From positions 1 through 26,404 of IMG/VR virus record IMGVR_UViG_3300045049_000102: a stretch of 26,404 bases of DNA. One strand, written 5' to 3'. A program made the translations under genes and the position numbers. The stretch is from a virus. Of this stretch, positions 1-7,459 are shown one piece after another. Numbering within the stretch: the stretch's first letter is position 1; each line of letters starts with the position of its first letter. The notes below the pieces were generated by a model. It ran no database searches. It had not been told where the DNA came from and was given only the letters and a program-made list of their open reading frames with translations.

Positions 1-120
1 GGCGTAGTAGCCGTCTTCGAAGGTCTTGGCCATCTCATCGCTAAAGACCCACGTTCTTGCGCCCCACGCCCACGCCTCGAAGGCAGCGCGCTCGGCATCG
101 ATGTTTTGTTCAGCGGCCAT
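1..120 (-). CDS. Hypothetical early phage protein, 3' end outside window
   Basis: The reverse strand reads an open frame from an ATG at 120 off the left edge, so only the first 40 residues are seen. They begin MAAEQNIDAERAAFEAW and are rich in Trp and acidic residues. A purine-rich AAAGGG lies just upstream of the ATG, and the gene follows the preceding cistron by 14 bases, so it looks like the next member of the leftward operon. The style (short, acidic, aromatic) matches many unnamed early proteins of proteobacterial phages. I cannot name a function. Confidence 0.6.
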   Translation of the reverse strand, partial: MAAEQNIDAERAAFEAWAWGARTWVFSDEMAKTFEDGYYA

Positions 121-134
121 GGGGTGCCCTTTCA

Positions 135-338
135 TCAAAGCGCGCCATCGGTCGGCGTCTCGTTAATTCGGCGCGCGTCCAGCGTGTGCGCCATCAGCAT
201 CTGCGCCGCATGAACGGGCAATTGCCCGTCGAACTCCATGCGCGCGCCGCCTGCGGTTTTGTAGGCGATGACGAAATGCGCGTGCCCTTCCTTGGGCTTC
301 GCCTTCGACATCGGGACTTTCCATTTCGAGCGCGCCAT
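135..338 (-). CDS. Hypothetical 67-aa protein
   Basis: A 67-residue frame begins at the ATG at 338, whose last base overlaps the stop codon of the HNH gene (TGATG junction). That overlap decides the start over the longer frame that runs antisense-like through the HNH gene. The N-terminus is basic (MARSKWKVPMSKAKPKEG), and the middle FVIAYKTAGGARMEFDGQLP could form a short beta sheet. No known domain is recognised. It is probably co-translated with the HNH gene. Confidence 0.6.
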   Translation of the reverse strand: MARSKWKVPMSKAKPKEGHAHFVIAYKTAGGARMEFDGQLPVHAAQMLMAHTLDARRINETPTDGAL

Positions 339-748
339 CACTCGCCTCCCTTCTGCTCTGCCGCGCCGCAGCGCTCGAAATAAAAAATGATCGGGGCCGG
401 CTTCTCTTCCAGCATCCCGAAGCGCAGCGCGTGCCGATACGTCGGATAGTTCCGCTGGAGGACTTCCAGCGTGCGCGCCAGCTTGTCGCGCCAGTCCTCC
501 AGGCTCATCGCGTGCTTGTCGATGTTGCAGGGCGCGCACGCCGGCGCCAGGTTGCCGATATGGTCGTGCTCGGGGCGGTACAACTCGCCGGTGGGCACGA
601 ACCCTTTGCCTCGCATGTGCACTAACTTGCGCTGCACCGATTCGATGTGATCGGCGTGCCAGCGGTCGCCCAGCGGTGCGCCGCAGTATGCGCAGCGTCC
701 GCCGTACTTCTCGCGCAGGGCCGCACGCTGCGATTTCGTCAGGCGCAT
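338..748 (-). CDS. HNH endonuclease
   Basis: This 136-aa protein has a clear HNH fold: a first zinc pair C19-x2-C22, the catalytic D33-H34 pair, a second zinc pair C71-x2-C74 and the final N75. This order is typical of HNH nucleases that nick or cut DNA using a metal held by the His. It starts at 748, overlapping the upstream cistron by 10 bases, and its stop overlaps the next ATG. It lies at the far end of the leftward early operon, not beside the terminase, so a role in packaging is less likely than a role in DNA metabolism or mobility. The family assignment is firm; the substrate is unknown. Confidence 0.85.
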   Translation of the reverse strand: MRLTKSQRAALREKYGGRCAYCGAPLGDRWHADHIESVQRKLVHMRGKGFVPTGELYRPEHDHIGNLAPACAPCNIDKHAMSLEDWRDKLARTLEVLQRNYPTYRHALRFGMLEEKPAPIIFYFERCGAAEQKGGE

Positions 749-1167
749 GCGGCACCGCCTTTCTGTTCTGCCGCCTCCTGGGAGGCCAAGCGTTTGCGGG
801 CTGCCTTTGCGATCTTCACGCCCACGCGAATGACCTGCATCGTGTTGTGGAACAGGGGCACGGCCAAGATGTCGGAATAGAACTCTCCCTTGCCGCTGAT
901 GTGCCCCATCCTGACCTTTTTCGCCTTGATGGCGAATTCGTCGTAAGCCTCCTCACTACCCCAGTATTCCTGCTCGCGCTTGCTCAGTTCGCTCCACTGG
1001 ACATAGAACTGGTCGCAGTCGATGTCGGCCATGTCGCAGACGCGCATCCATGCTGGCCGCTTCGCACACCATGCGGCAGCGTGCTGGGCGGCCTGTTCAA
1101 CCGAGTAGAATTCCGGTTCGGGATCGCTCTGCTTCGGCGCAGCCATGAATCCTGCCGGGCCGATCAT
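739..1167 (-). CDS. Hypothetical 142-aa protein
   Basis: The start at 1167 is chosen because its ATG forms a 4-base ATGA overlap with the stop of the upstream gene; an in-frame ATG at 1146 is an alternative. The protein is acidic in its middle (FYVQWSELSKREQEYWGSEE) and ends in a basic, alanine-rich tail. Trp and Tyr are abundant. I see no catalytic motif or membrane segment. It overlaps the HNH gene start by 10 bases, which implies translational coupling. Function unknown. Confidence 0.6.
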   Translation of the reverse strand: MIGPAGFMAAPKQSDPEPEFYSVEQAAQHAAAWCAKRPAWMRVCDMADIDCDQFYVQWSELSKREQEYWGSEEAYDEFAIKAKKVRMGHISGKGEFYSDILAVPLFHNTMQVIRVGVKIAKAARKRLASQEAAEQKGGAACA

Positions 1168-2600
1168 GATGCCTCTCCCTGCCGGCTGGCTGCAATTGCT
1201 GCGTCGATGGTTTCGGTGAAATGCTGGGCGACGCTGCCCCGCATCAGGTCTGCGCCCTTGGCGGGCGAGAGCCCGCGGAACACGAAACGTTGAGGATCGG
1301 CCGCCGCGCCCACATGCTTCAACGTTTCGCGCCACCGCTCCGCATCCTTTGCGTCTGCTGCGCTGGTGGCGCCGGTCAGGGCGTGCATTTCGGCGCGCAA
1401 GCCGGCAACAACGCGGTCCGCAATGTCCTTGTCGTAGGCTGCGAACGGTTCGCCGCTCCCATCATGGCAGCGGACCATCCGCATGGCCCCAGCGGCCTGC
1501 AAAATCGTCGCTACCCCGCCCGCACTGGCAGCGCCAGCTTTCCCCGTCGCGTCGGAAGGCGAGACAGCGGCGAGTTGTGCGCCGACGCGCTTCCCGGCCT
1601 CGAATCCGAGCGTCCAAGGATCGCCATCGGGTTGCGATGCGTCCTGCTGTGCATGCGCCGCCTCAGGTGCGGCCTTGATCTTGGCGACGATCTGGCTGCA
1701 ATAGTCGTCGGCCACCAGTCCTTGGCACATGCCGCTTTCGGCCAGCGCGAGGATTTCGGCCAGCAGCACGGGCGCCGCCTCGGGTGCGCGGTCCGGAACG
1801 ATGCCGCTGGCATCGCAGCGCTTGCACCACTCGTTCGCGCTGATTTTGGCCGAGCCTTCGCAGTCCGGGCACTCGCGCATATCAGCGGCCGGCGCATGGC
1901 ACACAGGCGCGGGAGGTTGACAGGCTTCGCGCTCCAGTTCGCGCGCCAAATCGCGCAGTTCGATGAATGCCGATCCGCGCGCGGCACCGTCGTCGTCCCA
2001 CTTCGCCATCAGGGCGTCGACGCGGGGCGTGCCGGCGGTAGGCGCGGCGGCCCGGTCGATAGCGGGCGATACCTGTCCGATAGGGTGGGCGAGAGCGGCG
2101 CGGGCCAATGCAACGCCAGCGGCAAATGCCTCGGCCTGATCCGTAATTGCGCCGCTCTGGTACAGCCCATCGCCGATATAGATCGCCGCCTCGCCGCGAT
2201 TCGACGCCCACTTCTCGAACTCGTACTTCACGTCCAGCGGCGCTGCCGGTGCATCTGCTGCAGCCCGGCGAGCGAGGGCGGCCAATTCAAGCGCGTCGTT
2301 TGCGAAGTTCTTCAGTTGCTGGAAATGCCCGGGATGAAAGGCGCAGATATCGCGGAACATGCTCGCGGCTCGCTCGATGCGGTTCAGCTGGTCCAGGTCG
2401 ATGCCTGCCGGTGCGGCTTGCAGCGGCTCGGTCGCCGGCGTGGCCACCTTCGCCAGATACTCGTCGTTGCCGATCAGGATGCGCTTGTCCGTGCCCGGGA
2501 TCTGCACCTCGGTGCCCGCCGTTCTCGTGCACTGCTGGTGCGCGATTGCTGCTGCGATCAGGCGGATTTTCGTGTGCTTGCAGGTGTCTTCGATGTTCAT
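1164..2600 (-). CDS. Large modular hypothetical protein with a zinc-knuckle motif
   Basis: This is the second-longest gene of the leftward operon, 478 aa, preceded by AGGGG six bases from the ATG. It looks like a chain of modules. An N-terminal part carries GTDKRILIGNDEYL. A central Ala-rich part follows. A DnaJ-like four-Cys motif (CPDC...CKRC near residue 250) comes next, then an EAGKRVGAQLA segment. The C-terminus, DAERWRETLKHVG followed by ETIDAAIAAS, resembles the DAxRYRxLR...DAAIDAA tail of many unnamed phage early proteins. I infer a patchwork built by recombination of short phage modules. No enzymatic function can be assigned. Confidence 0.7.
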   Translation of the reverse strand: MNIEDTCKHTKIRLIAAAIAHQQCTRTAGTEVQIPGTDKRILIGNDEYLAKVATPATEPLQAAPAGIDLDQLNRIERAASMFRDICAFHPGHFQQLKNFANDALELAALARRAAADAPAAPLDVKYEFEKWASNRGEAAIYIGDGLYQSGAITDQAEAFAAGVALARAALAHPIGQVSPAIDRAAAPTAGTPRVDALMAKWDDDGAARGSAFIELRDLARELEREACQPPAPVCHAPAADMRECPDCEGSAKISANEWCKRCDASGIVPDRAPEAAPVLLAEILALAESGMCQGLVADDYCSQIVAKIKAAPEAAHAQQDASQPDGDPWTLGFEAGKRVGAQLAAVSPSDATGKAGAASAGGVATILQAAGAMRMVRCHDGSGEPFAAYDKDIADRVVAGLRAEMHALTGATSAADAKDAERWRETLKHVGAAADPQRFVFRGLSPAKGADLMRGSVAQHFTETIDAAIAASRQGEAS

Positions 2601-2617
2601 GTCTGCCCCTAGTTTTG

Positions 2618-3169
2618 TTAGAACTGAACGTTGTTAGCCTTGATATGTGCCCACGATTCGCCTCTCAAAATCCGGTAGTACTGTGACTTTGAGATGCCGA
2701 AAAGCTTCTTTGCCTCATTCAATTTCATTCCTGCCTTGATGGCAGAAGCTTGGTCAGAAGTGAGCTTTGCGGTTGAGACCGCCTCGCCGCGCAGATCAGT
2801 TGCATGGATGATCCGATCATGCTGATTATTCGCCGGCGTATCCCACCGGAGATTGTCTTTATGGTTGTTCGTTTTATGACCGTCGTTGTGGCAAACCTGC
2901 ATACCTTCTGGCTTAGCCCCATGAAATGCAGTGCACACCAAAGCTGCGACGCGCATAGTTTTCGTCCCGCCGTCTTTGCATAGGCAGACGGTCATGTAAC
3001 CCGCACCAGCAGAGCTTTGGCTAAGAATTTTCCCTCGCCTTTTCAATGGAATTACCTTCCCAGCTTTATGACTGAACGAAGAGACAGTGCGGTCTACGCC
3101 CCTCACTCGTCCCAGGCTGGACACCTCATATAGGCCTTCGTAACCCGAGATCTGCTTCCAGATTTCCAT
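2618..3169 (-). CDS. NUMOD4/HNH homing-type endonuclease
   Basis: The 183-aa product begins MEIWKQISGYEGLYEVSSLG, the classic NUMOD4 DNA-contact module. An HNH_3-type core follows (HNDGHKTNNHKDNLRWDTP around residues 93-111, then NNQHDR). A C-terminal helix-turn-helix stretch (TSDQASAIKAGMKLNEAKKLF...SKSQYYRI) resembles target-reading modules of group-I-intron nucleases. The ATG at 3169 is chosen because GGAG lies 8 bases upstream; a GTG at 3184 would extend it by five residues. Base composition is visibly less GC-rich than the flanking genes, as expected for a selfish free-standing nuclease gene inserted next to ninB. Neither flanking gene looks interrupted. Confidence 0.9.
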   Translation of the reverse strand: MEIWKQISGYEGLYEVSSLGRVRGVDRTVSSFSHKAGKVIPLKRRGKILSQSSAGAGYMTVCLCKDGGTKTMRVAALVCTAFHGAKPEGMQVCHNDGHKTNNHKDNLRWDTPANNQHDRIIHATDLRGEAVSTAKLTSDQASAIKAGMKLNEAKKLFGISKSQYYRILRGESWAHIKANNVQF

Positions 3170-3171
3170 TG

Positions 3172-3549
3172 CTATGCGCTCCACTTCACGTCATGTTGTG
3201 CCCCGAATGCGGCTATCAATTCGAGCAGGTCTGACATCTCGCCTTTTGTCATCGAACTGGTTGAAATTCCCATGACAACGAATCCAGTTCCGTCTAGATT
3301 TGGCACGACGTCTTGTTTCTTGAGCGACGACGTGAAGATGTGCTTCCATGATTCAGTGCTCAGGCGCCGGCCATGCCAAACAACCTGCTCACTCACGTCG
3401 GTCAGCATCGCCCACATGGCTGCGTTGGCTTCCAGCGTGCGCGTTGGCGGACCGGCCTTGATCACGTAGCCCTCGGGCAGGTTCGCTACCTGCTCGGCTA
3501 CGTGGCGGCGGTTCGTGGCGGTGATGCGGAAGACGCGCTTTTCGCTCAT
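3172..3549 (-). CDS. ninB: NinB-like recombination protein
   Basis: The 125-aa protein matches the NinB (lambda Orf) family in length and in its conserved core: TRTLEANAAMWAMLTDVSEQ, WKHIFTSSLKK, and the C-terminal MTKGEMSDLLELIAAFGA. NinB/Orf binds single-stranded DNA and aids phage recombination by interacting with host SSB, substituting in part for host RecFOR. The ATG at 3549 is two bases after the stop of the upstream gene. It lies in the same operon as ERF, which fits a phage recombination module. In lambda, ninB sits in the rightward nin region; here it is in the leftward operon. Confidence 0.9.
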   Translation of the reverse strand: MSEKRVFRITATNRRHVAEQVANLPEGYVIKAGPPTRTLEANAAMWAMLTDVSEQVVWHGRRLSTESWKHIFTSSLKKQDVVPNLDGTGFVVMGISTSSMTKGEMSDLLELIAAFGAQHDVKWSA

Positions 3550-3551
3550 CG

Positions 3552-3854
3552 TCAACCCCAAGCGGACTGTTTCAGCATCGCGCGTTGCTGGGCCAGTCCT
3601 TCAATCTCGGCCACTTGGGCATCCATCTTGTCCAGAAGGTCGCCACCGTCCACCAGCAGCTTTCCGATTGCGGCACCGTCCGGCACCGCGTCGCCGTCCG
3701 GCTGGGCTAGTCGTAGAACCTGCGGAGCAATAGCCGCGAATGCGCCGCACAACACGGCAAGACGCTTCTTGGCGTCTTCATGCGCCGCGCGAACGATGGA
3801 ATACTGGCCTTTGGCGATCAATTCGCCTTGGTCAATGGCGTTGAAGTCGATCAT
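3552..3854 (-). CDS. Hypothetical helical protein between erf and ninB
   Basis: This 100-aa protein starts in an ATGA overlap with the end of the ERF gene. The sequence is mostly helical, with a heptad-like C-terminus (LLVDGGDLLDKMDAQVAEIE), and has no Cys or membrane segment. Its position between two recombination genes suggests a helper role, but no domain is recognised, so this is only contextual. Confidence 0.65.
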   Translation of the reverse strand: MIDFNAIDQGELIAKGQYSIVRAAHEDAKKRLAVLCGAFAAIAPQVLRLAQPDGDAVPDGAAIGKLLVDGGDLLDKMDAQVAEIEGLAQQRAMLKQSAWG

Positions 3855-4468
3855 GCTTGCTCCGCAAGGTTTTGGGTGAGTTGTGCTTTGCGCTCGCTGG
3901 CATGCTTCTGGAGCGCCTGTTTGCTGTTCGGGTACATCGCTACTGCGGCTTTCAGATGTTGGCCGATCTCTTCGACGGTTGCCGCAGCACGGATCGCGTT
4001 CACAGCATTCGCAAGACCCACACTATCCGGCTGGGCGCGCACCTCGTGCGTCTCTGCGTCCGAATCGACACTGGTTTCCTCAGTCGGGATGCAGAACGCC
4101 TGGAACGCGGCGTACTTGTAGGCGGCGCTCATGGCCTTGTTCGTGGCCTTGTCGCCACTGTCCATAGCCTCGCCGAACGTCGACACGGTGTGCTTGCTGC
4201 CGTCCTCCGCGCTCACCAGATCGAACTCGGCCTGCACCGTCACGTAGAACAGCGCGTTGCCCTTGGCGTTGGTGCGCTCGACGCATTCGCGGCTGATGCA
4301 GCGCGGCAGGATGCACAGCTTGTGCTTGGCCAGCAGCGGAGCCAGGGCGTTGTACACGGCGTCGATGCCGCGGAAGTTGAAACCTTGCGCCTGGTTGCGG
4401 CTATCCTTGGAGATTCCTCGCGCTGCCAGTTCGGCGGCGACTTCTGCGATTGCTTGGTAAACTTTCAT
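3851..4468 (-). CDS. erf: ERF-family single-strand annealing protein
   Basis: The 205-aa product opens with a helical segment and the family hallmark FNFRGIDAVYNALAPLLAKH at about residues 33-52. A beta-rich part follows (FYVTVQAEFDLVSAEDG) and then MDSGDKATNKAMSAAYKYA, another ERF signature. ERF proteins, known from P22, form rings that anneal complementary single strands and circularise or recombine phage DNA. The start at 4468 has GAGGA five bases upstream; the longer frame upstream is not needed. The acidic linker after TEETSVDSD probably separates the annealing core from a helical C-terminal domain. NinB and the coiled-coil gene are in the same operon. Confidence 0.93.
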   Translation of the reverse strand: MKVYQAIAEVAAELAARGISKDSRNQAQGFNFRGIDAVYNALAPLLAKHKLCILPRCISRECVERTNAKGNALFYVTVQAEFDLVSAEDGSKHTVSTFGEAMDSGDKATNKAMSAAYKYAAFQAFCIPTEETSVDSDAETHEVRAQPDSVGLANAVNAIRAAATVEEIGQHLKAAVAMYPNSKQALQKHASERKAQLTQNLAEQA

Positions 4469-4479
4469 GGTGTCCTCGA

Positions 4480-4710
4480 TCAGAAGGGCAAGTTGTTGTC
4501 TCGTACGTACTGCTCGTGCTTCTCGCGTTCCTGCTCGGTCATCACCGGGCGCCAGGGTTCGCCGCCTGCGGGCTTGACCGGCATCGGCGGCCACAGGGTC
4601 CGGCGCTGGGCTGCCTCTTCGTACCCCTGCAGCGCGTCGGCCGGATCGTCGGCCCACATGTCGCGCATCCTCTTCCCTGCGCGCATGGCTTCGCGGTATT
4701 TGCGTTTCAC
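4480..4710 (-). CDS. Hypothetical 76-aa protein, GTG start
   Basis: The frame could open at a TTG at 4722, but a GTG at 4710 has a strong GGAGG five bases upstream and forms a GTGA overlap with the stop of the tiny membrane-protein gene, so I choose 4710. The protein is highly charged (KRKYREAMRAGKRMRDMW) with a Pro/Trp-rich middle and an acidic end (TEQEREKHEQYVRDNNLPF). It lies 11 bases ahead of erf. Function unknown. Confidence 0.6.
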   Translation of the reverse strand: MKRKYREAMRAGKRMRDMWADDPADALQGYEEAAQRRTLWPPMPVKPAGGEPWRPVMTEQEREKHEQYVRDNNLPF

Positions 4711-4820
4711 ATCGGCCTCCAATATGCGATTTCGCTTTGATCATCCAACTGCTGCACTTCCGCTACGATGAACAGGAAGGCAGCGAGGAACAGCAGGGCT
4801 TGGGCGATGTTGCGAATCAT
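4707..4820 (-). CDS. 37-aa membrane peptide in overlapping operon
   Basis: The reverse strand encodes MIRNIAQALLFLAAFLFIVA followed by EVQQLDDQSEIAYWRPM. This is a short amphipathic N-terminus, one hydrophobic segment (residues about 8-20) and a polar tail. The ATG at 4820 forms an ATGA overlap with the stop of the HNH gene. Its own stop forms a GTGA overlap with the next gene. Such precise stitching on both sides supports a real gene despite the small size. It may be an early host-interaction peptide; the function is not known. Confidence 0.6.
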   Translation of the reverse strand: MIRNIAQALLFLAAFLFIVAEVQQLDDQSEIAYWRPM

Positions 4821-5272
4821 GTTGCCCTCACTTCCGGCATGCTGTTGCCGCGCTTGGTATTGCACGGCCCGCAGGCCAGCTTGCGGTTGTTGTCGTTGTC
4901 CAGGCCACCGCGCGACAGCGGGATCACGTGGTCAACCGTTGCGGTTTCTTCGGTCAGGCCGCAGCCGCACCAATGGCATGACTGGCTCTTGCGCAGCATC
5001 TTTAACTTGATGGCCTTGTAGCTCTTGCGCTTCACCTTCGTCACCGGCGGCGGCTCGCACGCCATCTTGATTGCCGCCTTCATGTCGACCTGCTGGAAGC
5101 TCTTCACGGTGTTGGCGACGTAGGCAGTGCGCTTTGCCGAGAACGGGTAGTAGTTCACCAGCAGCGCTCCTTGAAGGTGGAAGTGGCCTTCCGACTTAAG
5201 GGAGACCGTGACGCCGTGTTCCGACGCCAGATTCTGCAAGCGAGTCAACATCTGCTTATCTCGCGGGCTCAT
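4817..5272 (-). CDS. HNH endonuclease with N-terminal beta domain
   Basis: The 151-aa protein has two parts. Residues about 20-75 (GHFHLQGALLVNYYPF, SAKRTAYVANT) form a beta-rich module seen in front of other phage HNH proteins. The C-terminus is a compact HNH domain with C99-x2-C102, D114-H115, C134-x2-C137 and N138. The ATG at 5272 overlaps the stop of the preceding small membrane-protein gene. It is the third HNH nuclease in this operon and is not related in its accessory module to the NUMOD4 enzyme, so these are separate acquisitions. Confidence 0.88.
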   Translation of the reverse strand: MSPRDKQMLTRLQNLASEHGVTVSLKSEGHFHLQGALLVNYYPFSAKRTAYVANTVKSFQQVDMKAAIKMACEPPPVTKVKRKSYKAIKLKMLRKSQSCHWCGCGLTEETATVDHVIPLSRGGLDNDNNRKLACGPCNTKRGNSMPEVRAT

Positions 5273-5433
5273 GGCAACTGCTCCAAAACGCTCGACAGCA
5301 CGATCGTCATGACCAGACCAGCAAAGCAGATGAAAGGATTCGCCTCGAACCAGTCCAGCTTCCAGAACAGTGCTTCTCCGATAAGGTCGCGAGGCTTGCG
5401 CACCAGGCGGCGCGCGATGCGGGCGGCGATCAT
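5269..5433 (-). CDS. 54-aa single-pass membrane protein
   Basis: The ATG at 5433 is chosen because GGAGG lies four bases upstream; the frame also opens at a TTG at 5454. The product is strongly basic at the N-terminus (MIAARIARRLVRKPRD) with a hydrophobic segment FICFAGLVMTIVLSSVL near the C-terminus. By the positive-inside rule the N-terminus would be cytoplasmic. Its stop overlaps the HNH gene start. Function unknown. Confidence 0.55.
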   Translation of the reverse strand: MIAARIARRLVRKPRDLIGEALFWKLDWFEANPFICFAGLVMTIVLSSVLEQLP

Positions 5434-5443
5434 GCGGCCTCCA

Positions 5444-6544
5444 TCAGTAGACAATCGATACTGCCGGCACCTTGCCGGATGCGATCAGGGTCACGGCGAG
5501 CTTTGCCGATGCTTCCGGCAGGCCACCTTCGACCAGTGCGGCGAGCGCGGCGCGGTTGACTGCTGCTTTGTGCTTCTTGTCGCGCTCGCGGCGGGCCTGC
5601 TCGGCTGCTGCTGCAGCCTGCTCAGCGGCGACACGCGCTTGCTCGCGGCGCACGGCCTCGGCAGCTTCACGCTCCGCGCGTTCGGCGGCTTCCTTGGCCT
5701 GGCGTTCGGCGCGTGCGGCGGCTTCGAGGCGTTCCTGTTCGGCGCGCTGCTCAGCTTCGACGCGGCGGCGCTCCGCCTGCTCAGCCTGGAGCTTCAATTC
5801 CAGCTCGCGGCGAGCGGCGGCTTCGCGTTCTTCCGCTGCCTTGCGTTCTGCGGCCTCCGCTTCCATCTTGGCGCGCGCTTCGGCTTCGGCCAGTTTGCGT
5901 GCGGCTTCGACACGGGCGCGTTCCTCGGCTTCGCGGGCAATCGCTGCCTCGCGTTCCTTGCGCTCACGTTCCGCTGCTTCGGCACGCAGGCGAGCCAGCT
6001 CGGCTTCGCGGGCCTCGTGCTCGACACGTTCGGCATGACGCTCGCGCAGAACGCGCAGCGCGTTGTCCTTCGCTTCCAGTGCTTGCGGTTTGTATTCCTG
6101 CCAGTCGTCGCCGATCACGGTTGGCTCCAGGCCGGCGATTGCTTCCGCCAGCGCGGCAGCCGTTGTCGCTGCGGCACCGGTATTCGCCAGGTCGTGCAAG
6201 CGGGTCGCCAGCGCGGCAACGCGGTCTTTCTCGCGCTGTTCGATCGCGTCGATTGCCGACTGGTGTACGGTGATCATCGCTTCGATGCGGGCGTTGATTT
6301 CTTGCGCCTCGGCGTCGATGGCGCGTCCAATGCGCAGCGATTCGGCTTTCGCTTCTTTCCGGGTACGCTCCAGTGCGCCCTTCGTCTGGCGAAGGGCATA
6401 GACGTGGCTGCGTGCCTCCTTATTGCCCTTCGGCGATTCGTAGTCGAACACGAGCGTTGCATTCTTCTGCTCCAGCTCGACCAGCTGGGCGTAGAACGGC
6501 CGGTACTCCGCGACTGCGCTTTCTACTTTGCTCAGGACTTCCAT
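5444..6544 (-). CDS. Long coiled-coil protein of the recombination operon
   Basis: The 366-aa product has a helical N-terminal domain (to about residue 165). A very long Ala/Glu/Arg-rich coiled coil follows, to about residue 315. A short conserved C-terminal domain ends in EGGLPEASAKLAVTLIASGK and VPAVSIVY. That ending resembles coiled-coil phage proteins encoded beside RecT- or ERF-type annealing proteins, usually ending in a GKVPHVxxxY-like motif. AGGAG lies five bases before the ATG. The TolA-like repeats are a composition effect and do not imply a Tol function. I infer a structural or scaffolding helper in DNA recombination, with moderate confidence. Confidence 0.75.
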   Translation of the reverse strand: MEVLSKVESAVAEYRPFYAQLVELEQKNATLVFDYESPKGNKEARSHVYALRQTKGALERTRKEAKAESLRIGRAIDAEAQEINARIEAMITVHQSAIDAIEQREKDRVAALATRLHDLANTGAAATTAAALAEAIAGLEPTVIGDDWQEYKPQALEAKDNALRVLRERHAERVEHEAREAELARLRAEAAERERKEREAAIAREAEERARVEAARKLAEAEARAKMEAEAAERKAAEEREAAARRELELKLQAEQAERRRVEAEQRAEQERLEAAARAERQAKEAAERAEREAAEAVRREQARVAAEQAAAAAEQARRERDKKHKAAVNRAALAALVEGGLPEASAKLAVTLIASGKVPAVSIVY

Positions 6545-6580
6545 CGTTGCTCCTATCTGGCCGGCGGCGCCGGCGGTTGT

Positions 6581-6781
6581 TTATGGGTGTTGACCGGCCG
6601 CTGCGGCCTTGCCGTACTGGTAGATGGCCCAGAGGTCGACCAAGCCGGCGCTCGGTGCGTTGCGTCGGGCCCATACCTCGAGCTGGGTGCGCTCTTGAGC
6701 CACGTCGCAGTAGACGCAGTCCGGAAAACCGACGACGCTCTTCGACAGGCTGCCAGTACCGTTGCAGTGTTCGCAGGTCAT
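6581..6781 (-). CDS. Small zinc-motif protein
   Basis: The 66-aa protein begins MTCEHCNGTGSLSKSVVGF and continues with CVYC, giving a four-Cys CxxCxGxG...CxxC zinc knuckle of the DnaJ/rubredoxin-like style common in tiny phage proteins. The ATG at 6781 forms an ATGA overlap with the upstream stop, which excludes the longer frame from 6808. The rest is helical. It may bind nucleic acid or a host protein, but that is inference. Confidence 0.65.
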   Translation of the reverse strand: MTCEHCNGTGSLSKSVVGFPDCVYCDVAQERTQLEVWARRNAPSAGLVDLWAIYQYGKAAAAGQHP

Positions 6782-7122
6782 AGCAGCACCCCGATTTCGC
6801 GATCCCACGCCATGCGCTCGATGCGCGCTTGCTGCATCTCGTCGGCCCGGCGCTTCTCGATCGCTTCGACCTGCGAGATAGCCTCGACCTCGGCCTCCGC
6901 TTCCATCACCTTGTCGCGGATCGCTTCGAACGTCTTCTTGCCCAGCACCAGGTCGTGCAGGTCGTCGTATGCGGTGGCCAGGTAATCGGTCACCGAATCG
7001 CCAACCTCATGCGCCGTTTTCAAGTCGCCGGCAGCAAGCAGCGCCTTGCGGTAGTCGAGTTCTTTGGCGGTCAGGTCGCGAATGAGAAGCTCGCGGGCTT
7101 CGTCGTTTGAGAGGCGGTCCAT
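6778..7122 (-). CDS. Hypothetical 114-aa helical protein
   Basis: The protein is almost entirely helical and acidic, with a predicted coiled coil at residues about 70-105 (AEAEVEAISQVEAIEKRRAD). The ATG at 7122 follows the upstream stop by one base. It has no Cys and no membrane segment. I do not recognise the family. It overlaps the zinc-motif gene by four bases and is likely co-translated with it. Confidence 0.65.
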   Translation of the reverse strand: MDRLSNDEARELLIRDLTAKELDYRKALLAAGDLKTAHEVGDSVTDYLATAYDDLHDLVLGKKTFEAIRDKVMEAEAEVEAISQVEAIEKRRADEMQQARIERMAWDREIGVLL

Positions 7123-7123
7123 G

Positions 7124-7459
7124 TCAGGCCTCGGCGGCGGAAAGGGCGGCGGTGATCGTCGCGCGGCGCGGATCGTTCACACTGTCGACACGGTCGATGC
7201 AGGCGAGTGCCAGAGTATCGATCAGCGATTCAGCATCGCGCAGCGCCGCCACCAGCTGCTCGTGCGAGTTCACAGCGCGGACGATGAAGGCGGCGTTGGC
7301 GACAGCTTCCTCGTCAGTAGGAAAAAATCCGCTTTGCGAGTTGCCGTGCACGCTGGCAATCAGCACGCCGCTGTTATTGATCGGGCGGTTGTCCTGCCGG
7401 ATGATCAGGTCACTTCCGACGCGCCATGGCAATGCTGAGCGCTTGCTGGTGTTGCTCAT
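7124..7459 (-). CDS. Hypothetical 111-aa phage protein
   Basis: The start at 7459 is preferred over 7471 because GGAG is five to six bases upstream of it, inside the longer frame. The product begins MSNTSKRSALPWRV. Its NAAFIVRAVNSHEQLVAALR motif (about residues 55-75) recurs in unnamed early proteins of many proteobacterial phages. The segment before that is beta-rich and the C-terminus is helical. No biochemical role is known to me. Confidence 0.7.
   Translation of the reverse strand: MSNTSKRSALPWRVGSDLIIRQDNRPINNSGVLIASVHGNSQSGFFPTDEEAVANAAFIVRAVNSHEQLVAALRDAESLIDTLALACIDRVDSVNDPRRATITAALSAAEA

Noticed and set aside
1221-2612. Plus-strand frame (463 codons) opposite the large modular gene
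   Set aside because: The minus strand has the Shine-Dalgarno, the overlap with neighbours and the zinc-knuckle motif; the plus frame has none of these.
5500-6060. TolA or IgA-protease-like repeats
   Set aside because: The repeats are the heptads of a coiled coil in a phage protein; the resemblance to TolA reflects Ala/Glu/Lys/Arg composition only.
5171-6985. A long plus-strand frame (604 codons) opposite the coiled-coil and HNH genes
   Set aside because: It mirrors the Ala/Glu/Arg-rich coiled coil as a Phe/Leu/Cys/Arg-rich shadow, with no ribosome site or family match.
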